A stretch of DNA of 64,000 bases from Luteipulveratus flavus. Lineage in GTDB: Bacteria; Actinomycetota; Actinomycetes; Actinomycetales; Dermatophilaceae. Below the pieces are notes generated by a model. That model was not told where the DNA came from, ran no database searches, and saw only the letters and a program-made list of their open reading frames with translations. The position numbers and the translations under genes were made by a program. Below, piece after piece: positions 55,859 through 64,000 of this stretch (positions are counted from its first letter, which is position 1; each line of letters opens with the position of its first letter). The stretch is taken from positions 56,627-120,626 of the forward strand of contig NZ_JAROAV010000052.1 of NCBI RefSeq assembly GCF_029439465.1, given 5' to 3'.

Positions 55859-57726
55859 CAGATCTGTCCTCCTGCGGCCGCGCGACGGCGGTCCGCGATC
55901 GTCACCCGGCCGCGACCGGCGTACGTCACGCCCTTGGCGCCCAGCCGGTCCGGGTCGAAGCCGGACCACTTGTGGCCGCTCCCGAAGAACTTCGTGCGCG
56001 CCAGCAGCGTGAGCAGCGGGTGGGTGAACATCATGACGACCACGATGTCGATGAGCGTGGTGAGGCCGAGGGTGAACGCGAAGGCCTTCACGTTGGCCTC
56101 GGACAGGATGTACAGGACCGCCGATGCCAGGAAGTTCACGACGTCGGAGATGATGATCGTCCGCCGCGCGCGCTGCCAGCCAGTCTCCACGGCCGACCGC
56201 AGTGGTCGGCCGGATCTGACTTCGTCACGGACGCGTTCGAAGTAGACGATGAAGCTGTCTGCGGTGACACCGATCGCCACGATCAGACCCGTGACGCCGG
56301 CCATCGTGAGGCGGAAGTTGTTGGCGTAGCCGAGGAAGGTCACCAGGCCGTAGGTGAAGAGGGCCGAGATGACCAGCGACGCGACCGTGACCAGGCCGAG
56401 CACGCGGTACTGGAACAGCGAGTACAGCACCACGAGCAGCATGCCGACGGCGCCGGCGAGCAGACCCTTCTGCAGCTGGTCCTGGCCCAGCTGCGGGCTG
56501 ATCTGGTCGTTGGTCAGCTGGGTGAACGAGAACGGCAGCGCGCCGAACTTCAGCTCGTCGGCGAGCAGCTTTCCGCTGGCGGGGGTGAACCCGCCGGTGA
56601 TCTGCGCCTCGCCGTTGGTGATGGGCTCCCGGGTGCCGAGCGCCTCCAGCACCTGACCGTCGACGATGATCGCCGAGCGGTTGCGGTCGGCGTCGGACTG
56701 CAGCGCGGCGAGCCGCGTGGTCATCGCCCCGAACGCCTTCTTGCCCGCGTCGTTGAACTTCAGGTTGATCTGCGTCCCACCGGTCTGGACGCCCTGCTGG
56801 TTGGTCTCCGGACCAGAGGTGGCGTCGGTGATCGAGTCACCCTTGACCTCGACCGGGCCGAGCAGGAACTTGTTCTGCTGGGTCTGGTCGCACATCACCA
56901 CCGGCTGGCCCGCCGGGGCGTTCGAGGCGATCAGCCGCGTCTCGTTGTCGGTGCAGCTGTACTCCTGCAGCAGGTCCTGGTACGTCGAGCCCTGGTCGAC
57001 GACGCCGCCCTTGACCCAGACCGCGCTCACGGGCTGCTGCGCCCACGCGGGGTCGCTCGGGTTCTTGGGCTTGTTGGCCGTCGCCGTGGTGGGACTCTGG
57101 GTCGCTCCGGCGGTCATACTCGGCGTCGGCGTCGGCGTGGCAGCAGCCGGGAAGGCCTGCGGGTAGACACCGTTCGCGCCCGTGGACGAGGACGAGGGAG
57201 CGCTGCTCACCGTCGGCGAGGCGGACGGGGAGGTCGACCCCGATGCGGACGGCGACGCGGTCGCCTTCGGGACGCTGGGCGGCTGCGGGAGCGTCCGGGT
57301 CGGCGGCTCGTTGCGCGTCGAGGCGATCACGGCGCGGAACGACAGGGCCGAGGAGCGGGACAGGGAGTTGAGGATCTCCTTGCTCGGCTCGCCCGGAAGC
57401 GACACGACGATGTTGCGCTCGCCGAGCGTGGTGACCTCGGCCTCGGAGACGCCGGTGCCGTCGACGCGCTTGCGGATGATGTCGACCGCACGCTCGACCT
57501 GACCGCTGTTGATCTTCTGCGAGCCCTCGCCGATGACCGGCTCGAGCGTGATCTGACGGCCACCCTCGAGGTCGAGACCGAGCTTGGGAGTCCACTGGCC
57601 CTTCGCGTCCCCCAGCACGGTGGTCGCGCCGATGCCGGCGAACAGCGCGACGATCAGGGCCACGAGCGTCAGCAGGACGGCCTTGGGGTGGCCGTTCGTA
57701 CGGCTCGGACGGTTACGAGTTGCCAC
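55858..57726 (-). CDS. secD: protein translocase subunit SecD
   Basis: 622-residue partner of SecF. After a first helix (19-38) the LGLDLEGGRQ motif opens the first periplasmic domain. Residues about 140-226 are a Ser/Pro/Thr/Ala-rich insertion typical of actinobacteria but long here; two cysteines (EYSC, VMC) beyond it could form a disulfide. The SDD membrane region contains GVTGLIVAIGVTADSFIVYFERVRDE. A basic C-terminus ends the protein. It follows yajC after 9 bp. Confidence 0.95.
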   Translation of the reverse strand: MATRNRPSRTNGHPKAVLLTLVALIVALFAGIGATTVLGDAKGQWTPKLGLDLEGGRQITLEPVIGEGSQKINSGQVERAVDIIRKRVDGTGVSEAEVTTLGERNIVVSLPGEPSKEILNSLSRSSALSFRAVIASTRNEPPTRTLPQPPSVPKATASPSASGSTSPSASPTVSSAPSSSSTGANGVYPQAFPAAATPTPTPSMTAGATQSPTTATANKPKNPSDPAWAQQPVSAVWVKGGVVDQGSTYQDLLQEYSCTDNETRLIASNAPAGQPVVMCDQTQQNKFLLGPVEVKGDSITDATSGPETNQQGVQTGGTQINLKFNDAGKKAFGAMTTRLAALQSDADRNRSAIIVDGQVLEALGTREPITNGEAQITGGFTPASGKLLADELKFGALPFSFTQLTNDQISPQLGQDQLQKGLLAGAVGMLLVVLYSLFQYRVLGLVTVASLVISALFTYGLVTFLGYANNFRLTMAGVTGLIVAIGVTADSFIVYFERVRDEVRSGRPLRSAVETGWQRARRTIIISDVVNFLASAVLYILSEANVKAFAFTLGLTTLIDIVVVMMFTHPLLTLLARTKFFGSGHKWSGFDPDRLGAKGVTYAGRGRVTIADRRRAAAGGQI

Positions 57727-57735
57727 AGATGGTCC

Positions 57736-58134
57736 TCAGGATCCCTGGCGCGGGGTCGAGCCCTCGCCGGTCGAGTCGGAGTCGTCTTGAGTGCTCGGGC
57801 GCTCGGTCTCGGCCTCGGCCGGGGCGTCGGACGGCTCGGCCGCAGCGCTCGCGACGGTCGGTGGGACGATGGCGCGACGGTCGAACCGGAGCACCACCCC
57901 GGGCGCGGCCTCGATGCTGCCCGCCTGCTCGTCCAGCGCGACGAGCCGACCCAGCAGGCCGGACGTCGTCGCGACCTCGTCGCCGATCCGCAGCTCGGCC
58001 TGCGCCTGCTGGAACTGCCGGTTGCGGCGCCGCTGGGTCCAGAACATCAGCGCGATGAGCAGCACCGGGAGCAGCAGGATCAGCAGGCTTGCAGCGCTGC
58101 CACCTTGCGAAGCGGCTGTCGCCAGAGACGGCAT
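57736..58134 (-). CDS. yajC: preprotein translocase subunit YajC
   Basis: 132-residue single-helix accessory subunit of SecDF. The transmembrane helix lies at about 17-34 (LLILLLPVLLIALMFWTQ) followed by the basic RRRNRQF and the YajC core RIGDEVATTSGLLGRLVALDEQ. An acidic 40-residue tail (Pro/Glu/Ser-rich) ends it. GAGGAAAG precedes ATG 58134, which is used rather than upstream codons. A good promoter lies at 58216-58244, so yajC-secD-secF form one unit. Confidence 0.92.
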   Translation of the reverse strand: MPSLATAASQGGSAASLLILLLPVLLIALMFWTQRRRNRQFQQAQAELRIGDEVATTSGLLGRLVALDEQAGSIEAAPGVVLRFDRRAIVPPTVASAAAEPSDAPAEAETERPSTQDDSDSTGEGSTPRQGS

Positions 58135-58215
58135 CAAGTGTCTTTCCTCACCGTGGATGGTCGGTCGCGACCGGCGTACGCGGGCACCGCACACTGGTTG
58201 CCGGGCCAACGGCAG

Positions 58216-58244
58216 AGTGTAGGTGAGCCCGACCACCCGCCCAA
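58216..58244 (-). promoter_or_regulatory. promoter of yajC-secDF
   Basis: Minus-strand TTGGGC (58244-58239), a 17-nt spacer and TACACT (58221-58216) fit a housekeeping promoter. The predicted leader to the yajC ATG is about 75 nt. It lies in the 150-bp interval after ruvB. Confidence 0.6.
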
Positions 58245-58284
58245 CTCTGGGTGTGAGGAAATTCTCCTCCGCCGCGCAAGCGGG

Positions 58285-59418
58285 TCAGGGGCTGAACCGG
58301 CCTTCTCCCTCGTCGAACGGCAGGGGCTGCGCGGAGGTTCCTGCGGAGACCGGCGGCGTGAGCCCGAGATGCTCCCAGGCGGCGGGCGCGGCAGCACGGC
58401 CGCGGGGCGTCCGGAGCATGTATCCCTCGCGCACGAGGTAGGGCTCCGCGACCGTCTCGACGGTGTCGGGCTCCTCCCCCACCGCCACCGCCAGGGTGGA
58501 CAGGCCGACAGGACCCCCGCCGAACCGGCGGCACAGGGCCTCCAGCACGCCGCGGTCGAGCCGGTCCAGGCCGCGCGCATCCACGTCGAACAGCTCCAGC
58601 GCCGCATGCGAGGCCGGGAGGTCCACGACGCCGGTGCCGTGGACCTGGGCGTAGTCGCGCACGCGTCGCAGCAGCCGGTTGGCGATCCGGGGAGTGCCGC
58701 GGGACCGGCCGGCAATCTCCTCGATGCCCTGGCGGGTCGCCTCGACGTCGAGCAGCGTGGCGTTGCGGGTGAGGATCGTCGCGAGGTCAGTGGACGTGTA
58801 GTAGTCCAGGTGACCGGTGAAGCCGAACCGGTCGCGCAGCGGCGCGGGCAGGAGGCCGGCCCGGGTGGTCGCGCCGACGACGGTGAACGGCGGCAGCTCC
58901 AGCGGGATGGCGGTCGCGCCCGGCCCCTTGCCGACGACGACGTCGACGCGGAAGTCCTCCATCGCCAGGTAGAGCATCTCCTCGGCCGGGCGGGCCATCC
59001 GGTGGATCTCGTCCAGGAAGAGGACCTCCCCCTCCGCGAGCGAGGACAGGATCGCGGCGAGGTCGCCGGCGTGCTGGATCGCCGGCCCGCTGGTGATGCG
59101 GATCGGCTGCTCGAGCTCGGCGGCGATGATCATGGCCAGCGAGGTCTTCCCCAGACCGGGAGGGCCAGAGAGCAGCACGTGGTCCGGCGGGGTGCCGCGC
59201 CGGCGCGCCGCCTCCAGGACCAGTGCCAGCTGGTCGCTGACGCGCGGCTGGCCGGGGAACTCCGAGAGCCGCTTGGGCCGCAGCGCCGCCTCGACCCGCC
59301 GTTCGTCGTCGTCACCGCGCGGGTCGACGACGCGCGCCGTGGCGTCGTAGGACGCGTCGTCGTACAAGGAGTCGTCGTACGACGAAGGGTCGAACGCGGC
59401 GTCCTCGGGAGCGCTCAT
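58285..59418 (-). CDS. ruvB: Holliday junction branch-migration helicase RuvB
   Basis: 377-residue AAA+ motor. Walker [10 protein letters not shown] is at 85-93; LFLDEIHRM is Walker [21 protein letters not shown] contains sensor 1 and the arginine finger; the C-terminal winged helix ends with [12 protein letters not shown]. An unusual acidic N-terminal extension of about 45 residues contains repeated Y-D-D/D-x-S-Y-D units. ATG overlaps the ruvA stop by 4 bp; together with ruvC the three are likely SOS-regulated. Confidence 0.96.
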   Translation of the reverse strand: MSAPEDAAFDPSSYDDSLYDDASYDATARVVDPRGDDDERRVEAALRPKRLSEFPGQPRVSDQLALVLEAARRRGTPPDHVLLSGPPGLGKTSLAMIIAAELEQPIRITSGPAIQHAGDLAAILSSLAEGEVLFLDEIHRMARPAEEMLYLAMEDFRVDVVVGKGPGATAIPLELPPFTVVGATTRAGLLPAPLRDRFGFTGHLDYYTSTDLATILTRNATLLDVEATRQGIEEIAGRSRGTPRIANRLLRRVRDYAQVHGTGVVDLPASHAALELFDVDARGLDRLDRGVLEALCRRFGGGPVGLSTLAVAVGEEPDTVETVAEPYLVREGYMLRTPRGRAAAPAAWEHLGLTPPVSAGTSAQPLPFDEGEGRFSP

Positions 59419-60011
59419 CGGCCGAGCTCACGCAGCGCGAGACGCAGGAGGGAGGACACGTCGCCGGACTGCGGACCGGCGGCGAGCACCTTGCCGACGG
59501 CGTCGTCGGCCTGCTTCGCCGACCAGCCCAGGCCGACCAGGGCCTCGGCGACCTGGCCGCGTGCGGGCGAGCCGTTGCCGGCCGCGACGACCGTGGCAGC
59601 GCCGCCGGGGATCGCGCCGACCTTGTCGCGCAGCTCCAGGACGATCCGCTCGGCGCCCTTCTTGCCGATACCGGGCACCTTGGTCAGGGCGACGACGTCA
59701 CCGCCGGAGATCGCGGCCCGCAGGGAGTCCGGCGGGTGCACCGCGAGCATGGCCAGCGCGAGCCGCGGACCTACGCCGCTCACCGTCTGCACCTGCTCGA
59801 AGAGGTCGCGCTCGGCCTCGTCGGCGAACCCGAACAGCGTCAGCGAGTCCTCGCGGACGACCAGGGAGGTCGCGAGCCGCGCCTCCTGGCCGCGTCGCAG
59901 CCCGCTCGCCGTGCCGGGCGTGACGTGCACGAGCATGCCCACTCCCCCGACCTCGAGCACGACGTGGTCGAGCCCGGCCGTGGCCACGGCGCCGCGCAGG
60001 CTCGCGATCAT
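59415..60011 (-). CDS. ruvA: Holliday junction DNA-binding protein RuvA
   Basis: 198-residue tetrameric junction-binding protein that loads RuvB. The OB-fold ([30 protein letters not shown]) leads to two helix-hairpin-helix motifs ([13 protein letters not shown] and [19 protein letters not shown]) and the flexible C-terminal domain III ([18 protein letters not shown]). The ATG overlaps the ruvC stop by 4 bp and the stop overlaps ruvB by 4 bp. Confidence 0.96.
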   Translation of the reverse strand: MIASLRGAVATAGLDHVVLEVGGVGMLVHVTPGTASGLRRGQEARLATSLVVREDSLTLFGFADEAERDLFEQVQTVSGVGPRLALAMLAVHPPDSLRAAISGGDVVALTKVPGIGKKGAERIVLELRDKVGAIPGGAATVVAAGNGSPARGQVAEALVGLGWSAKQADDAVGKVLAAGPQSGDVSSLLRLALRELGR

Positions 60012-60535
60012 CGCCGCACTCCCGCGCGCCGGCGCGCCACGGCCTGGGCCAGCCGGTCCTCGGCCCCACCGCGCCACACGTGGCAGATGGCCAGCGCCAG
60101 CGCGTCGGCGGCGTCCGCCGGTCGGGGCGCCACGTCCAGCCGCAGGATGCGGGTGACCATGCTCGTCACCTGCGCCTTGTCGGCGCGGCCGTTGCCGGTC
60201 ACGGCGGCCTTCACCTCCGAGGGTGTGTGCATCGCCAGCGGCAGGCCGCGGCGGGCGGCGCCGAGCATCGGGACGGCGGAGGCCTGTGCGGTGCCCATGA
60301 TCCCCTTGATGTTGGCCTTGGCGAACACCCGCTCGACGGCCACCGCGTCCGGCTGGTGGGCCTCGAACCAGTGCTCCATCTCGCTCTGCAGGGCGTACAG
60401 CCGGCTCGCCGGGTCGTCGGCCACGGGCGTACGGATCACCCCGACGGCCACCATCCGCAGCGGCTGTCCGACGCCGCCGTCGACGACGCCGAGCCCGCAC
60501 CGGGTCAGACCCGGATCGACACCCAGGACACGCAC
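60008..60535 (-). CDS. ruvC: Holliday junction resolvase RuvC
   Basis: 175-residue RNase H-fold endonuclease that cuts Holliday junctions. The four acidic catalytic residues are placed as in E. coli: Asp7 (VDPGL), Glu69 (VERVF), Asp141 and Asp144 ([11 protein letters not shown]). The GTG start has GAGGAGG a few bases upstream. A perfect SOS box lies 25 bp before the start, at 60560-60577. First gene of ruvCAB on the minus strand. Confidence 0.96.
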   Translation of the reverse strand: MRVLGVDPGLTRCGLGVVDGGVGQPLRMVAVGVIRTPVADDPASRLYALQSEMEHWFEAHQPDAVAVERVFAKANIKGIMGTAQASAVPMLGAARRGLPLAMHTPSEVKAAVTGNGRADKAQVTSMVTRILRLDVAPRPADAADALALAICHVWRGGAEDRLAQAVARRRAGVRR

Positions 60536-60559
60536 CGGGCCTCCTCACACGCTGGATCC

Positions 60560-60577
60560 ACCGAACAGGTGTTCGGT
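60560..60577 (-). promoter_or_regulatory. LexA-type SOS box upstream of ruvC
   Basis: ACCGAAC-AGGT-GTTCGGT is a perfect 7+7 palindrome containing the CGAAC-N4-GTTCG core of the actinobacterial LexA operator. It sits between a candidate -10 TAGCGT (60590-60585, minus strand) and the ruvC start, a position suited to repression. Confidence 0.85.
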
Positions 60578-60646
60578 CAGGGCGACGCTATCGCGCCCGC
60601 GCGGACGATCCGTGCAGATGCGGCGCGGCGTGTCCGGCTCGCCGGC

Positions 60647-61420
60647 TCAGTCCTCGGCGTCGAGCGCGGCGAGGACGTCGTCGGACACGTCGCCGTTGGC
60701 GTAGACGTTCTGGACGTCGTCGCTGTCCTCGAGAGCCTCGATGATGCGGAACATCTTCTTGGCGCCCGCCTCGTCCAGCGGCACCTCGACGCTCGGCAGC
60801 CACGACGCCTCGGCCGAGTCGTAGTCGATGCCCGCGCTCTGCAGCGACTCGCGGACCGACACGAAGTCGCCCGCCTCGGAGACGATCTCGAAGGAGTCGC
60901 CGAGGTCGTTGACCTCCTCGGCGCCGGAGTCCAGGACGACCTCCAGGAGCCCGTCCTCGGTCGCGTCGGCGGAGTCCTTCTGCGCCTTCGGGACGATGAC
61001 CACGCCCTTGCGGCCGAACAGGTAGGCGACCGAGCCGGACTCGGCCATCGAGCCGCCGTTCTTCTGCAGGGCGGTACGGACCTCGGCGACAGCGCGGTTC
61101 TTGTTGTCGGTCAGACACTCGATCAGGAGGGCGACCCCGCCGGGTGCGTACCCCTCGTACGTCAGCGCCTGGTAGTCGGCGCCACCGGCCTCGGCACCCG
61201 ATCCGCGCTTGACCGCACGGTCGATGTTGTCGTTGGGGACCGAGGACTTCTTGGCCTTCTGGATCGCGTCGAACAGGGTCGGGTTGCCCGTGGGGTCACC
61301 GCCGCCCTGGCGTGCGGCGACCTCGATGTTCTTGATGAGCTTGGCGAAGAGCTTGCCCCGCTTGGCGTCGATCGCAGCCTTCTTGTGCTTCGTCGTCGCC
61401 CATTTGGAGTGACCGCTCAT
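60647..61420 (-). CDS. yebC: YebC/PmpR/TACO1-family protein
   Basis: 257-residue cytosolic protein of the YebC family, reported in different species as a transcription regulator or a factor easing ribosome stalling on polyproline. The N-terminal [28 protein letters not shown] and [34 protein letters not shown] blocks are diagnostic. GGGAG lies just before the ATG; upstream in-frame codons are not protein-like. It sits between ruvC and phoD, as Rv2603c does relative to ruvC in mycobacteria. Confidence 0.94.
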   Translation of the reverse strand: MSGHSKWATTKHKKAAIDAKRGKLFAKLIKNIEVAARQGGGDPTGNPTLFDAIQKAKKSSVPNDNIDRAVKRGSGAEAGGADYQALTYEGYAPGGVALLIECLTDNKNRAVAEVRTALQKNGGSMAESGSVAYLFGRKGVVIVPKAQKDSADATEDGLLEVVLDSGAEEVNDLGDSFEIVSEAGDFVSVRESLQSAGIDYDSAEASWLPSVEVPLDEAGAKKMFRIIEALEDSDDVQNVYANGDVSDDVLAALDAED

Positions 61421-61489
61421 GTCTCCCGTTCCCTGCGTCGCTGAGCCGTGCCCCAGCCAGGGCACCGCACGATCCTAGCGAGCAGCGGC

Positions 61490-61515
61490 CGGCCGCCCCA
61501 GCCTCGGGGCGGCCG
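61490..61515 (-). terminator. terminator after phoD
   Basis: CGGCCGCCCC/GGGGCGGCCG (10 bp perfect) with a 6-nt loop lies 17 bp past the phoD stop on the minus strand and upstream of yebC. No U-tract. Confidence 0.65.
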
Positions 61516-61531
61516 ACCGGGTACGCCGTGC

Positions 61532-63115
61532 TCAGTGCCGGTCGACGCCGGCGACGCCGGGGCGGCCCGCCTCGACGTACACCTCGGCGCGGTCGGCGAT
61601 CGGAGCGTCCGGGGTGGTGACCGCGCTCACGACGCGGTAGTCGGTACGCCAGTGGCCGGGCGTCACGACGCACCGCTGGTAGCCGCGCTGGGAGCTGGCG
61701 AACTTCAGGTGCGGGTTCTGCGAGAGCCACGTGGTCCCGGTGGCGTCCATGTCGGCACCGTTGCCGCCCGAGGAGATGGACGTGCCGAGGAACTCCACGC
61801 CGACCGTCGGCGACGCCTGGTCGCGGTAGTCCAGCTTCAGGTCGGCGGTGGCGCTGCGGTGCGCGTCGCCGGTGATCACGACGGTGTTCTCGACCTTGCG
61901 CTCGTGCAGGACGTCGTACCAGCGCTGGCGGGCGTTGGCGTACCCCATCCAGGTGTCGAGGCTGTAGCTCTCGGCCGGGCCGGCCTTGCCGTCGGCGTCG
62001 AACGTCACGACCTGGTTGGCGAGGACCTTCCAGGTGGCGGTCGAGGAGGACAGGCCGCTGGTGAGCCAGCTCTCCTGCTCGGCACCGAGCATGGTCCGGC
62101 CCGGCTGGTAGCGGTCGGTGCACGGCTGGGCGCAGCCCTCGAGCTGGTCGTCGCGGTACTGGCGGGTGTCCAGCACGTTGAACTCCGCCAGCCGCCCGTA
62201 GCGGATCCGGCGGTAGAGCTGCATGTCCGGGCCGGTCGGCATCGACCGCCGACGCAGCGGCATGTGCTCGTAGTACGCCTGGTACGCGGCGGCACGGCGC
62301 TTCAGGAAGACCGCGCGGTCCTGGTCGGGCTCTTGGTCCGGCTCGGAGATGTCGTTCGCGTAGTTATTCTCGACCTCGTGGTCGTCGGGCGTCACGATCC
62401 AGGGTGCGGCGGCGTGTGCGGCGCGCAGGTCGGGGTCGGTCTTGTACTGGGAGTACCGGAGCCGGTAGTCCGGCAGCGTGAAGATCTCCGCGCCCGAGGC
62501 GTGCGAGCGGCCGGGGAGCGTGCTCTTGCCGACGCCCTCGTAGATGTAGTCGCCGAGGTGGACGACCAGGTCCAGGTCGTCCTGCGCCATGTGCCGGTAC
62601 GCGGTGAAGTAGCCGGCGGGCAGGTTCTGGCAGCTGGTGAAGGCGAAGCGCAGCTCCTTCAGCTCGGCGCCGTACGCGGGGGCGGTACGGGTCCGGCCGA
62701 CCGGGCTGAGCTCGTTGCCGGCGCGGAAGCGGTACCAGTACTCGCGGTCCGGGAGGAGGCCGCTCAGCTCGACGTGGACCGAGTGCGCGAGCTCGGGCAC
62801 GGCGCGCTCGGAGCCGGCGCGTACGACGCTGTCGTTCTTGAAGGTCGGGTCCGTGGCGACCTGCCACTGGACCTGGACCGGCTTGTCCCCCATGCCGGCT
62901 CGGCCGTCCGCGGCGAGCGGGCTCGGGGCCAGGCGGGTCCACAGGACGACGCCGTCCGGGGCCGGATCGCCGCTGGCGACACCGAGCGTGAACGGGTCGG
63001 TGCCGGACCAGGGCGTGGCACCGGCCGGTGCGGAGGACCGGGTGAGGACGGTGGCGGCGGACAGGCCGGTGGCACCGGTGAGACCGATGAGGTGGCGGCG
63101 GCTGAGCTGGGGCAC
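61532..63115 (-). CDS. phoD: Tat-exported alkaline phosphatase/phosphodiesterase PhoD
   Basis: 527-residue secreted phosphatase. The signal SRRHLIGLTG with a following hydrophobic stretch is a Tat signal. The N-terminal Ig-like domain (about 40-145, FTLGVASGDPAPDGVVLWTRL) is family-typical; the catalytic domain has SCQN, LVVHLGDYIYEG (metal Asp/Tyr), TPDDHEVENNYA, and VITGDAHRSATADL. Ca/Fe metal centre expected. It would release phosphate from phosphodiesters outside the cell under phosphate limitation; no PHO box was identified in the 68 bp upstream of the neighbouring gene. Confidence 0.93.
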   Translation of the reverse strand: MPQLSRRHLIGLTGATGLSAATVLTRSSAPAGATPWSGTDPFTLGVASGDPAPDGVVLWTRLAPSPLAADGRAGMGDKPVQVQWQVATDPTFKNDSVVRAGSERAVPELAHSVHVELSGLLPDREYWYRFRAGNELSPVGRTRTAPAYGAELKELRFAFTSCQNLPAGYFTAYRHMAQDDLDLVVHLGDYIYEGVGKSTLPGRSHASGAEIFTLPDYRLRYSQYKTDPDLRAAHAAAPWIVTPDDHEVENNYANDISEPDQEPDQDRAVFLKRRAAAYQAYYEHMPLRRRSMPTGPDMQLYRRIRYGRLAEFNVLDTRQYRDDQLEGCAQPCTDRYQPGRTMLGAEQESWLTSGLSSSTATWKVLANQVVTFDADGKAGPAESYSLDTWMGYANARQRWYDVLHERKVENTVVITGDAHRSATADLKLDYRDQASPTVGVEFLGTSISSGGNGADMDATGTTWLSQNPHLKFASSQRGYQRCVVTPGHWRTDYRVVSAVTTPDAPIADRAEVYVEAGRPGVAGVDRH

Positions 63116-63163
63116 GGGGATGCTCCTTGACGGGGACGAAGGGGTGCGGCCCCAGTCATCCGT

Positions 63164-63182
63164 GCCGGGTCGACCTCCCGGC
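63164..63182 (-). terminator. small hairpin after pdxT
   Basis: GCCGGG/CCCGGC (6 bp) with a 7-nt loop immediately follows the pdxT stop on the minus strand, ahead of phoD. Weak evidence for termination. Confidence 0.35.
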
Positions 63183-63183
63183 G

Positions 63184-63786
63184 TCAGCGGCGCAAAATCT
63201 CGGTGACGAAGAAGCGATGGATCCGGTGGTCGCCCGTCACCTCGGGGTGGAACGACGTCGCCAGCAACGAACCCTGGCGGACGGCGACGACCCGTCCGGC
63301 GGCCGGCCCGTCCGGCACCGTGGCCAGCACCTCGACGGCCGGCCCGACGGCCTCGACCCAGGGAGCCCGGATGAACACCGCACGGATCGGGGCGCCGTCC
63401 ACGCCGGACATCGTCAGGTCGGTCTCGAACGAGTCGACCTGACGGCCGAAGGCGTTGCGACGCACGGTGACGTCGAGGCCGCCGATCGTCTGCTGGTCGG
63501 TCGTGCTGTCCAGGACCTTGTCCGCGAGCAGGATCATGCCGGCGCAGGAGCCGTAGGCGGGCATCCCCCGGGCGATCCGCTCGCGCAACGGCTGCTGCAG
63601 GTCGAACGCCCGCAGCAGCTTGTCCATCGTCGTCGACTCGCCGCCGGGCAGGACCAGCCCGTCGACGCGCTCGACCTCCTCCGGGCGGCGGACGGCGATC
63701 GCGTGCGCCCCGGACTCCTCGAGGGCTCGCAGGTGCTCACGGACGTCGCCCTGTACGGCCAGGACCCCGACGACAGGCGATGACAT
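63184..63786 (-). CDS. pdxT: pyridoxal 5'-phosphate synthase glutaminase subunit
   Basis: 200-residue class I glutamine amidotransferase that supplies ammonia to PdxS for vitamin B6 synthesis. The catalytic triad is Cys81 ([11 protein letters not shown]), His180 and Glu182 (SFHPEVTGD); [16 protein letters not shown] and [13 protein letters not shown] are conserved. ATG 63786 begins at the usual [13 protein letters not shown]. PdxS is not in the window; in mycobacteria it lies just upstream of pdxT, with one gene between. Confidence 0.95.
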   Translation of the reverse strand: MSSPVVGVLAVQGDVREHLRALEESGAHAIAVRRPEEVERVDGLVLPGGESTTMDKLLRAFDLQQPLRERIARGMPAYGSCAGMILLADKVLDSTTDQQTIGGLDVTVRRNAFGRQVDSFETDLTMSGVDGAPIRAVFIRAPWVEAVGPAVEVLATVPDGPAAGRVVAVRQGSLLATSFHPEVTGDHRIHRFFVTEILRR

Positions 63787-64000
63787 GGCGGCGAGGTTAA
63801 CCCGCGGCGCGCGGAGCACTCGGGTCAGGTCGCCACGAGACAGGCCTGAGCTGCGGTCGCTCGTTGAGCCGGGGCGAGGCGCCGGCTCAGGCCCCGCCGA
63901 GTCGTCCGCACGAGTCTCCCCCGACGGCACCGGGTTTCGACTCGCCTCCGCTAGCGCTCCGGCGGCTCAACCGGCGGGGGCCGGCACGGCGCACGGCGTT
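63787..64000. repeat. non-coding edge with REP-like palindromes
   Basis: No gene is visible. It contains GAGCCGG/CCGGCTC (63866-63888) and an imperfect 40-bp dyad beginning GGTTTCGA and ending CTCAACC (63933-63972) around GCTAGC. Such GGTT...AACC palindromes are dispersed in genomes of several actinobacterial genera; copy number here cannot be judged. Confidence 0.35.

Noticed and set aside
55972..60156. A 1394-codon open frame on the plus strand opposite secD, yajC and ruvBA
   Set aside because: It runs antisense through four well-supported genes and their promoter region; composition is that of a mirror frame, not a protein.

Overview
The window is about 64 kb of compact, very high-GC DNA with GTG starts throughout and no insertion sequence, prophage or CRISPR array. 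Gene order matches actinobacterial core chromosome. Two blocks follow the Mycobacterium tuberculosis order almost gene for gene: gcvP, MerR, bifunctional nuclease, MerR, garA, gcvH, DUF881, sbp, DUF881, pgsA (compare Rv1832 to Rv1822), and hisS, glyoxalase-II-like, ppiB, rel, apt, secF, secD, yajC, ruvBAC, yebC, pdxT (compare Rv2580c to Rv2604c). The source is most likely a Micrococcales-type actinobacterium (Dermacoccaceae or Intrasporangiaceae are possible); the family is a guess.

Layout. 1-2.1 kb: dinB with a LexA-type SOS box and an alpha/beta hydrolase. 2.2-3.9 kb: three tandem secreted subtilisin-inhibitor-like proteins with different reactive-site loops behind a structured leader. 4-8.6 kb: a methyltransferase coupled to a ComB-like phosphatase, a YciO-type protein, and small enzymes (GNAT-like, SRPBCC, OsmC, histidine phosphatase). 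8.6-15.8 kb: a glutamate-cysteine-ligase-like protein, sbcDC and alaA. 15.8-22 kb: glycine cleavage (gcvP behind a glycine riboswitch, gcvH) interleaved with two MerR regulators, a bifunctional nuclease and the FHA protein GarA. 22-28.8 kb: DUF881/Sbp/DUF881/CDP-alcohol phosphatidyltransferase/FdhD/formate-dehydrogenase-like oxidoreductase, with successive start-stop overlaps over most of its length. 28.8-36.5 kb: a more variable stretch with a DUF2207 membrane protein, amino-acid permease, SDR, DUF1697, a secreted two-repeat protein, a small membrane protein, a nucleoside phosphorylase, tRNA-Pro(GGG) and a DUF2971 protein.

36.5-45 kb: a chromosome-segregation and housekeeping run on the minus strand (xerD, parA, scpA, scpB, rluB, tyrA, cmk, plsC, der). 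45-63.8 kb: hisS, an MBL hydrolase, a lipoprotein cyclophilin, a DUF349 protein, an M18 aminopeptidase, then rel, apt, secF, secD, yajC, ruvB, ruvA, ruvC, yebC, a Tat-exported PhoD phosphatase and pdxT. The last 200 bp are non-coding and hold REP-like palindromes.

How the genes work together. DNA repair is represented by dinB and ruvCAB, both with palindromes of the form CGAAC-N4-GTTCG at their promoters, and by sbcDC. GcvP, GcvH and the riboswitch form a glycine-responsive module, and GarA next to them links nitrogen/carbon flux to Ser/Thr kinase signalling in relatives. YajC-SecD-SecF serve protein export, and Rel-Apt link purine salvage and the stringent response. I found no self-contained novel defence or mobile system. 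The most unusual items are the tandem inhibitor cluster, the GarA homologue without the canonical ETTS motif, the coupled fdhF-to-sbp gene chain, and several uncharacterised envelope proteins.
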